In this document: one piece after another, positions 13,342 to 24,532 of the stretch
Numbering within the stretch: the first letter of the stretch is position 1
Layout of the letters: each line of letters opens with the position of its first letter
Source: Bisporella sp. PMI_857
Taxonomy: Eukaryota > Ascomycota > Leotiomycetes > Helotiales > Helotiaceae
Assembly: GCA_021307315.1 (NCBI GenBank)
Contig: JAJSPD010000001.1
Location: forward strand, 372,001-436,000
Direction of reading: 5' to 3'
DNA: 64,000 bases
The notes under the pieces: model-generated
What the model saw: only the letters and a program-made list of their open reading frames with translations
What the model was told of the DNA's origin: nothing
The model's database searches: none
Program-made: the position numbers and the translations under genes

Positions 13342-16300
13342 ATGGCGGAAGATAATCACGATCCCCATGGCGATGGTACCTATGGCGAGGTTTTCGATGA
13401 TGGTCCTGATACCAAGGTCCCACAGACGGTTCACCGCATCCGGGCCAATTCCAGCATCATGCAATTGAAGAAGATCTTGGGTGAGTCGACCTCGTCCGTG
13501 ATGACTCAATTGAGCTTGGGGACACGGGAATAAATGCTAATTGCTGTGTTTGGGGTTGTGCAGTCGCTAATCGCGGAGAAATTCGTAAGTGCCCGCCTTG
13601 ATGTCCTACGTTGCTCTACTGACGTTTGTACAGCTATTCGTGTACGTATTGGGGCTGCTAGAATGCTTAACACGATTGACGAAGCTTGCACTAACATAAA
13701 ATCTGCTGATGTAGATTTTCCGTACAGTAAGCCAACCTCCTGGATTCATATCTGCCACATAAGCAACTACTCATACTGATCAATTAGGCACACGAATTGT
13801 CTTTACAGACTGTGGCAGTATTCAGGTAAATGTCGTGAGGGGTCTTTCTATGCCCCGCAGAGCTAACGATATCGCAGTTATGAGGACCGACTTAGCATGC
13901 ACAGACAGAGTAAGTGTCTCTTGGCATTGAGATATGGGTCTACTATGAGGCATCTGGGAACACTGGCTGATCACAATCGTATTTACAGAAGCCGATGAAG
14001 CATATGTTATTGGAAAGCGAGGACAATATACACCGGTTGGAGCTTATTTGGCGGGAGACGAAATCATCAAGATTGCCCTGCAACATGGTGTACAGATGAT
14101 CCATCCTGGTAGGGAACACCATATCGGTTCTTAAACTGAGAAATCTAATTGTCTACAGGATATGGATTCCTCTCTGAAAACGCCGAGTTTGCCAAGAATG
14201 TTGAGAAAGCTGGGCTTATTGTGAGTGACATCTCATTAATTGATTTCCATGGCTATAGCTAATATGGTACAGTTCGTCGGCCCTTCACCAGAAGTCATCA
14301 ACGCCCTCGGAGATAAAGTATCAGCCAGGGAAATAGCTATTAAGGCAGGCGTTCCGGTTGTGCCAGGTACAGATGGAGCTGTTGATAAGTACGAGGATGT
14401 AAAGAAGTTCACAGATCAGTATGGTTTCCCAATCATCATCAAGGCAGCATATGGAGGTGGTGGACGTGGCATGCGTGTGGTAAGAGACCAGGCCGACTTG
14501 AAAGACTCGTTCGAGCGTGCCACTTCCGAGGCTAAATCGGCTTTCGGTAACGGGACAGTTTTCGTTGAGCGATTCTTGGATAAGCCCAAGCACATCGAGG
14601 TGCAACTATTGGGTGACAACCACGGAAACATTGTGCACTTGTTTGAGCGCGATTGCTCGGTCCAAAGAAGACATCAAAAGGTCGTCGAGCTGGCTCCGGC
14701 CAAGGATCTTCCCGCTGATGTCAGAGACTCTCTGCTGAACGATGCGGTCAAGCTGGCTAGATCCGTCAGCTATCGGAATGCCGGAACCGCAGAGTTCTTG
14801 GTTGATCAACAAAATCGATACTACTTTATTGAGATCAATCCCCGTATTCAAGTCGAGCATACCATTACCGAAGAAATTACAGGTATTGATCTGATCGCTG
14901 CCCAGATTCAGATTGCTGCAGGTGCAACCTTGGCGCAGCTTGGCCTTACACAGGACCGTATCTCCACTCGGGGTTTTGCTATCCAATGCCGTATCACGAC
15001 CGAAGACCCTGCCAAACAATTCCAGCCAGATACTGGAAAGATTGAGGTCTATCGATCTGCTGGTGGTAATGGAGTTCGATTGGATGGTGGTAATGGATTT
15101 GCAGGAGCAATCATCACTCGTAAGATACTTTTTCCTTCTTCCTCTTCCCCAATCCCCATACCTTTCTGGACTACAGTGCACCTTTGGACGACATGATGAA
15201 GCGCCTTGCCTCTCACATGAGAGGGTGCTTCCAACACATCACACCTCGCAGCGTGCAGACAGCATTGAACACTCCACGACGTTCGAACAGGCTTCCCTGT
15301 AACACCACGTATTGAGTCGCCACCACTGCCACTCGCTCGACATGGCATCCACCAGCATCATGAAGTACGTGCTGTGGAGATATGCATGCAACACTTGCGA
15401 TCATGCTTTTGAAGAGCAGGCCAATCTCACTGCGCACTACCTCACCAAGAAGCATGTCGACAAGGTTAAAGGCGTTCCTAAAAAGTTGTCAAGGATCCTG
15501 AGTTCAAGGCATGGGCCAACACAAACCTTGCTGCGAAGAAACACTACTGCAAAATTTGCGATCATTCTACCAGCACAAGCACAAAGGTGCAGATTCACCT
15601 CATGTCGCAGAAGCACAAGAAGCGAGCAGCTGCGCCCGCTTAGGTCGAGCTTATAGCTCGAAACGGACTTTACTGGATTTTCTTAGAACACTCTTGGAAC
15701 CACTGTTATACTTGCTAACTTACCTTTTTAAAAAGCTCATTACGACTCTATGTTGGTCAAGTGTACATGCCATGGCTCGACCTATGAGATTGCCCGCCGG
15801 AAAATGCTCCGTGCTCTGGTCGAATTCAGAATTCGTGGGGTGAAGACGAACATTCCTTTCTTGGCATCTCTCCTTACTCACCCAACCTTTATTGATGGAA
15901 ACTGCTGGACCACTTTCATCGACGATACGCCTGCGCTATTCGACCTTGTTGGCGGTCAAAATCGTGCCCAGAAGTTGCTGGCTTATCTGGGAGATGTTGC
16001 CGTCAATGGCAGCAGTATCAAGGGTCAAGTTGGAGAGCCAAAGTTCAAAGGAGATATTATCATGCCAGAACTGTTCAACGATGACGGCACCAAGGTTGAT
16101 ACATCTGCCCCCTGCCAAAAGGGTTGGAGAAACATTTTGGTCGAGCAGGGACCTGAGGCATTTGCCAAGGCAGTGCGTGCAAACAAGGGAACCCTTCTCA
16201 TGGATACTACTTGGCGTGACGCTCATCAATCGCTGCTTGCCACTCGTGTCCGTACCGTTGATCTGCTCAACATCGCAAAGGAGACCAGTCATGCCTACAG

Positions 16301-19300
16301 CAACTTGTACAGTTTGGAGTGTTGGGGTGGAGCCACGTTCGACGTTGCTATGCGTTTCCTTTATGAAGATCCATGGGACAGATTGCGCAAGATGAGAAAG
16401 CTCATTCCCAATATTCCCTTCCAAATGCTTCTCCGTGGCGCCAACGGAGTAGCCTACTCCTCGCTGCCAGATAATGCGATCTACCACTTCTGTGAGCAAG
16501 CAAAGAAACACGGAGTGGATATCTTCCGTGTCTTTGATGCACTGAACGATATTGACCAGCTCGAAGTTGGTATCAAGGCAGTTCACAAAGCCGGCGGTGT
16601 CGTTGAGGGTACAGTCTGCTATTCTGGAGATAGTGGGTATTCTAAACCTTTGCATCACGTCTGAAACTAACAAAATATAGTGTTGGTACGTTCGTTTCTG
16701 TCCGTATTCCCACGTTTGGCTCGCATATTTTCGACCCTGTCCGTTTAGCCATCCTCTATTAGTATATGAGGAAGGCAGCAAGTGCTGCCATGGTCTTCCT
16801 GTCGTCAACCTCATGTTAGTTCAGGAGGAAGGCAGCAGGAGTTGCTATTGCCTTCTTGCCGCCATGGAGCTGCATCTTTCTGTCTTCGCCCCGGATAACC
16901 GTCCTTCTGACCTGGACAACCTTCTTCCAACCTGGACAGCACTTCTTCGATATAGGCAACGCTCTGTCCGACCTGCGTCTCGACTCTACACATCCTGAAA
17001 CTCTCCTATCACAGTTTGAGTGTCAAGATCATCAGTACGGCACCCAGGACAACCAACGTCATCGATTTCGCAGTGCGGCCGGCCTGGACATGTCTCTCTT
17101 ACTCCTGCTGCTCTGAAGTGCTGTCTTTGCCTTAGCCCTTCCAACCCAAGAAAATCCTGGAACAGCTCGTACGGGCCTCAGATTTGACTTTTGATCCTGG
17201 CCTTTTGGATCTCCTACAGTCAAAGACACCACCTGCTGTCGGCTTCTTCAAGAGTCTACCCCTCTACCTTGACAAGCGCTGGAGCGTTTATGTTATTGTG
17301 CTCAAGCAACCAGGCAACAGCCTAGAGTCTACTCAGGTGGTAGTACACACGGTAAAAATGGCGTAGCTGCTCAGATATGTCAATACAGAAGAGACGAAAT
17401 GTTCGGCGCGCTCCAGACAACGGTTATGAGATCACACATAAAGGCCTTCTCTGCTGGTCGACGATCCCTGCTTCTCTACAGAGACTCGGAATCTGAGCCA
17501 TCTTTCTTCTTGCCGAATGTGTATTCTCGCTTTGTTTCTGGACCATGGTTTCTCGCACGAAGGACTATGGAATGCCTCATCTCTGCCCCTGGTCTCTTGG
17601 TAATATAGAATACGACGGCTGTTGCACATACACCTGTCTGCATGAAAAGATTGAGGCCGCTCCCGAGAACCTCACTCCTGAGCAAATCGACGCCATCCAT
17701 TCTGAGAGGTAACTCAAGAATAGTCGCAGAGATGCTGTGACCTGTAGGCCTGAGAGAACATCAATTGCCAAGAAGAATACTCGGATGAATACCTTGGCGA
17801 CTAAAAAATTCTCGTGCGACCTTTGTAATATCATCTGCAGCGACAACCATGAGCTCAAGAACCACAAACGCACTCAGAAACACAAACTCAATGCTACCGG
17901 GATCACTAAAGCTGTCAGAACTTCCACTAGGCGAGGGGAACTACATGCTGAGAATCGTGCTGCATCGAAGTACCGCTACAGCATTTGCAATTTTAATATC
18001 TCGATGGTTATCGTACTTCAAAGAGGCACCTCGAGAAAGGGGAGCTTTAATCGAGCCCTTAGCTTGATACATTCTTAGGAAATCGGACTTTTTGGACCTT
18101 CAGGCTTCTTAGACTCGATCCTTTACTTAGCTTTCTTCAACTCATTTCTACGTCATCACGCTTTGCTTTGTCTATTTGATTGAACAGCACTACAGCATTT
18201 ACTAACTCTATCACCAGAACCCACAGAAGAAGTACACCCTTGAATATTATATGGAATTGGTCGCAAAGCTCGTTGATCTTAAGATCCATGTCCTGGGCAT
18301 CAAAGATATGGCCGGTGTTCTTAAACCGAGGGCAGCTACTCTCCTCATTGGTTCCATCCGCAAGAAGTACCCTGATCTTCCTATCCATGTCCACACTCAC
18401 GACTCAGCTGGTACTGGTGTAGCTTCGATGGCCGCTTGTGCCGCAGCCGGTGCTGATGCAGTCGACACTGCGACTGACGCGATGAGCGGGATGACTAGTC
18501 AGCCGTCTGTCGGTGCTCTCCTCGCTTCCTTGGAGGGTACCGATCTTGATCCAGGTTTGAACGTTCATCATGTTCGAGCCATTGACACATACTGGGCTCA
18601 ACTCCGACTACTCTACTCTCCATTCGAGGCTGGTTTACATGGTCCAGATCCTGAAGTGTATGAACACGAGATTCCCGGTGGCCAACTGACAAACATGATG
18701 TTCCAAGCCTCTCAGCTTGGTCTTGGTGCTCAATGGGCTGAGACAAAGAAAGCTTATGAGGCTGCAAACGATTTGCTTGGTGATATTGTTAAGGTGACGC
18801 CAACATCCAAGGTTGTTGGTGATTTGGCTCAGTTCATGGTGTCCAACAAGCTTAGCTACGATGACGTTCAGAAGAGGGCTAGTGAACTTGATTTCCCAGG
18901 CTCTGTTCTCGAGTTCTTTGAGGGCCTTATGGGTCAACCATATGGTGGATTTCCTGAACCACTTCGCACAAATGCTCTCCGTGGGCGTCCCAAGTTAGAC
19001 AAGCGACCAGGTCTTACTCTTGAGCCACTTGACCTCACAAAGATCAAGAAGGAGATTCACACTAAATGGGGTAGTGTCACCGAATGTGATGTTGCCAGCT
19101 ACGCCATGTACCCGAAGGTATTTGATGACTACAAGAAGTTCATTCAGAAGTATGGTGATCTGAGCGTGCTCCCAACAAGATACTTTCTTTCAAAACCAGA
19201 AATCGGAGAGGAATTCCATGTTGAGCTAGAGAAGGGTAAGGTTCTGATCTTAAAGCTCCTTGCAGTTGGACCATTGTCAGATACCACTGGTCAACGTGAG

Positions 19301-19674
19301 GTCTTCTACGAGATGAATGGAGAAGTCCGACAAGTTGCAGTTGATGATAATAATGCGGCTGTTGAGAATACTAGCAGGCCAAAGGCCGACCCAGGAGACA
19401 GCAGCCAGGTTGGAGCTCCAATGTCTGGTGTTGTTGTTGAGATTCGTGTCAAGGATGGTGGTGAGGTCAAGAAGGGTGATCCCATTGCTGTTCTGAGCGC
19501 CATGAAGATGGTAAGTTCTAGATTCACGTTGCCACAAAACCCCGCTAATAAAATTAGGAAATGGTCATCTCGGCTCCTCACGCTGGTGTGGTAGGAAGCA
19601 TCCAGATCAAGGAGGGTGATTCCGTAGGAGGCTCAGATCTTATCTGTAAGATTCTTAAGCCAGAGCACAAGTAA
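13342..19674 (+). CDS. pyc: Pyruvate carboxylase, 13 exons with micro-exons and two giant introns
   Basis: Biotin enzyme that makes oxaloacetate from pyruvate, bicarbonate and ATP (cytosolic in fungi). Exons: 13342-13480, 13564-13584, 13634-13641, 13715-13726, 13788-13825, 13878-13909, 13989-14108, 14159-14220, 14273-15119, 15736-16632, 16681-16685, 18218-19510, 19558-19674. They sum to exactly 1196 aa, the normal length. Order: biotin carboxylase/ATP-grasp (VANRGEI early, [17 protein letters not shown]), carboxyltransferase ([10 protein letters not shown]), and biotinyl domain with AMKM and the modified lysine near residue 1157. Exons of 8, 12 and 5 nt are needed to restore VANRGEIPIRIFRTAHELS and GDMLNPQKK. 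Introns 15120-15735 and 16686-18217 are far longer than any other in the window and hold zinc-finger gene relics (separate entries). The last intron splits the biotin motif right after AMKM. Confidence 0.96.
15342..15643 (+). pseudogene. U1-type zinc-finger gene relic inside a pyc intron (copy 1)
   Basis: This lies within the 616-nt intron 15120-15735 in the same orientation as the host gene. From an ATG at 15342 one frame encodes a finger C-x2-C-x12-H-x5-H (CNTCDHAF then HYLTKKH). About 30 codons later the frame shifts by one base at an A run (near 15480). The next frame encodes a second finger of identical spacing (CKICDHST then HLMSQKHKK) and ends at TAG 15641-15643. This spacing is that of U1/matrin-type C2H2 fingers, which often bind RNA. 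One indel is enough to explain the break, so the copy looks young. It is unclear whether it is ever transcribed on its own. Confidence 0.75.
17400..18076 (+). pseudogene. U1-type zinc-finger gene relic inside a pyc intron (copy 2, more decayed)
   Basis: This lies within the 1532-nt intron 16686-18217, sense to the host. One frame runs from about 17400 to 17999 with at least two internal stops (TGA near 17495, TAA 17710-17712). It includes a coding-looking segment ending [16 protein letters not shown] just before the second stop, and a clean finger from about 17815 (CDLC, then HKRTQKH; C-x2-C-x12-H-x5-H). A second, degraded finger follows: YSIC has lost its first cysteine, and a frameshift precedes [12 protein letters not shown]. 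Downstream, cggactttttgga and cttcttagactc match the flank of copy 1 (cggactttactgga, ttcttagaacactc), suggesting shared 3' untranslated sequence. The upstream boundary is not resolved. Confidence 0.65.
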
Positions 19675-20397
19675 GCTTAAGGTCGTGGGAATTAGGGTTT
19701 TATCTGGGGCTTCTTTCATGGGTTTCCTGGGGTGGTTTTATCGATAGCTTGGGGATCGACGGATAAATAGATGACTCGACGTCTTTGGTTTGAATGACAG
19801 GCTGTAGAATGCTATGTTACAAGTATTGTTACACTTATTTTCCTCAACTTTTGTTTAAATTTGTGACTAGCTCGGGCGCTAGCTAAGTTGGCGCCCGCTT
19901 CAGTTAATTTAGCGTCGGGATGGCCCGCTGGTGATTTGGCGTTCCTGGCGCAACTTCTCCACCTCCTCAGTTGACTTGAAAGATAACGACAACTATCGCA
20001 AAGAGCACAATTAAAAGCCATTGACGGCTCAATAGTCGTTCATTACTTGCTGATTCATCGCTACGGTCTTCACTCCAGCCCTACCTTCTACTTTGCGTCG
20101 TTTCCCCTTTTGCGTCGTGCTTTGTCTCTTGCGCCTTGTCCTCAGCCTCGTACCTTGTACCACACAATTAAAAGTAACCAGGGCGCCAATGCGCCTCAGC
20201 AGCTCTCCTCATTTTACAGCCTTCTTTCACAGGACATTGTAGTTCCTAGGTTACGCTTCTGTGGTCCCGACAGCTGCCAGCGCAAAAATAACAACTCCTG
20301 TATCTCTTTTAGTCATTCATTTGATGTCTGGGGCAGGCCGCTACTGTTCTTGCCTAATTCAACGGGGCGCTCACGACGGAAACCAGGTGTATGAAAT
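19675..20397. other. Intergenic region between pyc and RdRP
   Basis: No gene is seen. The first part presumably holds the pyc 3' UTR and the second part the RdRP leader (CT-rich around 20080-20150). Short upstream ATGs occur in the leader. Confidence 0.5.
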
Positions 20398-23300
20398 ATG
20401 ACAACCATACCCCCAGCAACTCCTAAGAAGTCGGAGCAGCAGATTGAAGCGCAGGAGCTGATCAATTTCAAAATCCGCGAGAAAGTCGAAAGCTTGAACC
20501 GACAATGGAGCATGAGCTTAGAACTCCCAGGACAGGTTTCACCTGCAAAACGTCCTCGAGATCCAAAGAGCCAGTGCGTCCATAATATCCGAACCCTTTG
20601 CTACCGGAATGCAATCGACTTAGCTCATAGCAAGTTCGATAAAGAAGCTAAAATACTTTATGGGGAATGGCTTAAGTTGCCAGCCAAAGTAAGAGGAGAT
20701 TTGCCAGACCCTGACAGCCTGAGACCGATCACCTCCAGGGAGCAAGCTGAATTACTCCAGCGCTTCATAGCAATCACAAGTAACGAGGTCCAACGATTAA
20801 TGAAGGAAGAAGCACGCACTCCACTCTCTAGTCGGCTCGCAAATAACTTTGACGATAGCCCAATCCCTCTGCAATTTAATGTCTCTAGTCGCGTACATAG
20901 TAGACCATCTGACAAGATGGCAGATACTTTTCGTCAGTCACGCAGCCTGGGTGGAAGATCCGACGACATTTCCCCCCCTTCCAAACGCAACCTAGAGACC
21001 GAGAATCATGGTACTGGTGACTTTTATAAGAGACCCAAACTCCCTCAGTCCGAACCATCTGGGCAAGATCAGTCAAGAAACGTTTCGCGAGCCCAACAAC
21101 TGTCTGTTGGTAATAGCCGTAGTGGAATCACTAGTTTCGAGAGTGATCAGACATCGGTATTCGATACAACGAGCATGAGCAAGGAGTCCATTGCGACTCA
21201 GGACACAGTTCCAGATAAAGACCCTAACAACAATCAGAGCTCACAGTTTAGCAGCAGTTTTGACCCGGAATTAGCACAAATTCTAGTTGATGATGTTGCA
21301 AAGACGTTTTCCTTCTCTTCTGAGGAGAAGTTGCGAGACTCTCTCAGAAATGTTTTCCCAGACGCCACAGGTTGCCCCCCAGCCTTTTTTGCGACACCAT
21401 TGCATGTCCGGTACGAGATACTCCGCATCTTCTTGCACCTAGACGTTTCACTGTCACAGTTAAAATTACCACTACGAAGGCAAGATTGGTCAGACTATGA
21501 CAATCTTTGGTCTAGGTTGATGAAGCTGCCTGCTCTAGCGGGCAAGAAATTTCCTGAGAAGGTCAGCAAAGAAACTTGGCAAGCATGCCAGACCGAGTTT
21601 CGTAGGGAATCTGACGGGGTCAATATGGCTGGCCATCTCCAATATGCCAAACCAGGGACCGATCGCCTCTTCAAGTTTTCTCTAGCACCGCTTAGACTTG
21701 AAAGAACACATCGTCTGAGCCGTCGGTTTGGATGTGATCGGTTCCTGGAGATTTCCATACGTAAGTCTATATATCTTAAGTGCCCTTCTACTAACTTTTG
21801 GCCCTGAGGAATGAAGAAGTTGTTCTCAGATTTGTTCTTATTTTCCTTCCCTATTCGCGCCACAGACTTGTAGCCAAAGATTCTGACCTAGAAACTCCGG
21901 ATTCCAACTCTCGCATGGCCTACTTATTTGAATCATAGGCTAATCTAGTTGTAGCCAATCTGACAGGCAGACAGGCCCACGAAATACTTCGCTCATGTCC
22001 AAACGGGAAAACCATTGTAGTTGAGTGGCTTACGCAATCTCATTTAATCATGGGACGAATGTGGTCTGTATTCTGCAGTAAGAAACTCGATCAAATAGAG
22101 GTTAGAAAGGGAATCGACCAAACTTTCACTAATCGTATTTTCTTTTTTGCAACCGATGGAAACGAGTTCCAAAAATCGACCGGCACGCCAAAAGAAAGCC
22201 AAGGCGTTTCTTCAAGAAGTGCTTGGACAGTAGAGGGTCTCCTCAACTGGATAAGGCCAACGTGAGTCTCTGCCCTGCCAAATTATCATCATATGTTAGA
22301 TACTAATTCTTTGTGATAAATAGGTGGGAGAATAAGCACCAACCAGCACTCAAGCTTTACGCGCGGACAGAGCTAGCAGTATCTCGGAACATGTCCACTG
22401 TGGTATTAAACAACAGCCAGATTCGACAAAAAAGGGACTTGTACTGGCCTCGAAATGCTCCAGAGGGACAATGTATGACTGACGGTGGAGGACGTATGTC
22501 ACAGTCTCTTGCACTGAAGATTACTCAAAAGCTTGGTCTTTCATATCTGCCCTGTGCTTTCCAAGGTCGACTTGGTGGCGCAAAAGGATTATGGGTTATT
22601 GATATAAGCGACCTTGGAACTGAAGACTGGATCGAGGTTTACGGCGAGCAGTTGAAATGGGTCAGGAACGGGAATATCGATGACCGAGACTACAACGACC
22701 CTGCGCATCGGACATTTGAGGTTGTCAAATATTCTGGTCCACATGGGCCGTCAAGTCTGAATCTTCAACTACTTCCCATTCTTGTGAATGGTGCACTGGA
22801 CAAGCTGGCAATGCGAGACACAATCTCGGGCTTGCTTCGAGATAGTCTTGTCAAGAAAATGAAGGAGGAGCGAGCTGCGATGGATGATGCACAGGTTTTC
22901 CGGAAGTGGATCCGAGACTCAAGCAATCCAGTCGCCGATAGAGTTAAGAACGGCGTTGTTCCTTACAAAGCGGCTATGCCCGTGGCGTTGGGGGAGAAGA
23001 TCAATATGTTCTTAGATGCTGGCTTCGAACCTCTTAAACTAGATTATTTGCAGACTCTCGCGAGGCAAGCCTACGAGCAACACTGCAAAGATCTGGAGGA
23101 CAAGATGCACATTCCAGTGGAACGGTCCACCTATGCTTTTATGGCTCCTGACTGGACAGAAACCCTAGAAGAGGGAGAAGTTTTCTTTCACCCATCGGAA
23201 TGTTTTGTTGACGAATTATCTCTGTCCGCAGGGCTACCTCTACAAGGGGATATCCTGGTAGCAAGGTTGCCAGCGCACTTCCCGTCTGACATTCAGAAGG

Positions 23301-24532
23301 TTAAAGCTGTTGTCAGAACTGAGTTGATGGGACTTAAGGATGTCGTGGTATTCTCTACTAAAGGCTCTTGCCTCGCCGATAAATTGTCAGGAGGAGACTA
23401 CGATGGTGACCAGGCCTGGATATGTTGGGAACCGACTCTCGTAGGCAATTTTAAGAATTCGAAAGTGCCAGATCAGCCCAATCTTGTGGAGGAAGGCCTG
23501 ATCATCAAAGACTCGACAACGTTTGAGTCTCTTGTGCGAAATGAAAAAGATCCAACACAGAAGTTCCTCAATTATAGTCTTGAATTTGCATTAGAGCAAA
23601 GGATGGTTGGCATCTGTACCACATACAAAGAGAAGTGGACCTACACGCATAAAACCATCAAGTCTAGAGACGCCGTACGCCTAAGCAAGCTCCTCTCAGA
23701 CCTGGTTGATCAAGCGAAACAGGGTTACAAGTTTACGGAGAAGGAGTTTGAGGCCTTCAAAGGGAAATTGGCCGATTCATCATTCAGAATGCCAATTTAC
23801 ATGACCAAGGCTGGAGGGAACAAGGTGATCTCTGGTGATGGAGAAACGCACATCATTGATCATCTAACATATGTTGCCCACGAGACGATTCAGAAGAGCT
23901 TGGAAGAATTCCACAACTCATTCCCTCAGATTCAGAACAAAGTAGATGAGGACTTGACCGCGTTTCACAAGCATGTTATGGAAGAAGCTGCTGTAAGCGA
24001 CGAATGGTTGCCAATAATGAAGAAGCTTATGTCAGACCTCGAAGAAGCAAAGGAGCGATGGAGAGTGAATAACGACCACAAATGCGAAGATGACAAGCCT
24101 GAATTTGGGCCTATTCTTGAAGGCTCTTACGATCATTATCTCAATATTCAACCAGACCAAGATACACCACTCACGAAGGTTCTTTTAGGTCCGTGGATTG
24201 GGCACGCAGACTTTACCCAGTGGGCTTTACTACGAGCCTCAACCCTAGTAGCGTCTTACTACTCAAGAGGATACAAACTACCTAAGTTTGTTTGGTGGAT
24301 GGCTGGGAAGCAGCTTTGTCACCTGAAATCGCTGCGAAATGGCGGGGCAGTAACTATCGCTCCTCATATGTACGCCATGCTAAGACCTGATAACACCTTC
24401 GTCAAGCTAAGATCCAGTGAGGCGGCCATGGAATTGGCGTTGGGGGAGTTGGAAGAAGAAGACGAGCTTGCAGCCGGGAGTGGGGTGGATGTGATGATGC
24501 TCACATCCACCATGAATGGTTCATCCTTCTAA
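20398..24532 (+). CDS. Cellular RNA-dependent RNA polymerase (QDE-1/RdRP family)
   Basis: Three exons (20398-21760, 21955-22261, 22324-24532) give about 1292 aa. The family copies aberrant single-stranded RNA into double-stranded RNA for Dicer and Argonaute in quelling and related silencing. The catalytic DYDGD motif is encoded at 23396-23410 within LSGGDYDGDQAW. Other family marks are RFGCDRFLE, the FFFATDG block, SRNMSTVVL and DGGGRMSQ. The N-terminal ~330 residues are polar and poorly conserved. Intron 1 is ambiguous: the acceptor at 21954 gives ISIPNLTGRQAHEIL and avoids an in-frame TAG at 21936-21938, whereas an upstream near-copy of the same acceptor (ending 21873) would include the TAG. 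The second intron restores NWIRPTWENKHQ. I favour an intact gene. Confidence 0.9.

Noticed and set aside
15936..16814. 292-codon open frame on the reverse strand
   Set aside because: It is antisense to the strongly conserved carboxyltransferase part of pyruvate carboxylase and has no recognisable motif; a shadow of codon bias.
16633..18217. One single intron instead of two around the 5-nt exon
   Set aside because: Direct joining of 16632 to 18218 shifts the frame and loses the conserved Met-Leu of GDMLNP; the 5-nt exon restores both.
21936..21938. Nonsense (TAG) mutation in RdRP
   Set aside because: An acceptor 16 bases further on (ending 21954) removes the stop, keeps frame and gives the expected residues, so an intact gene is the simpler reading.
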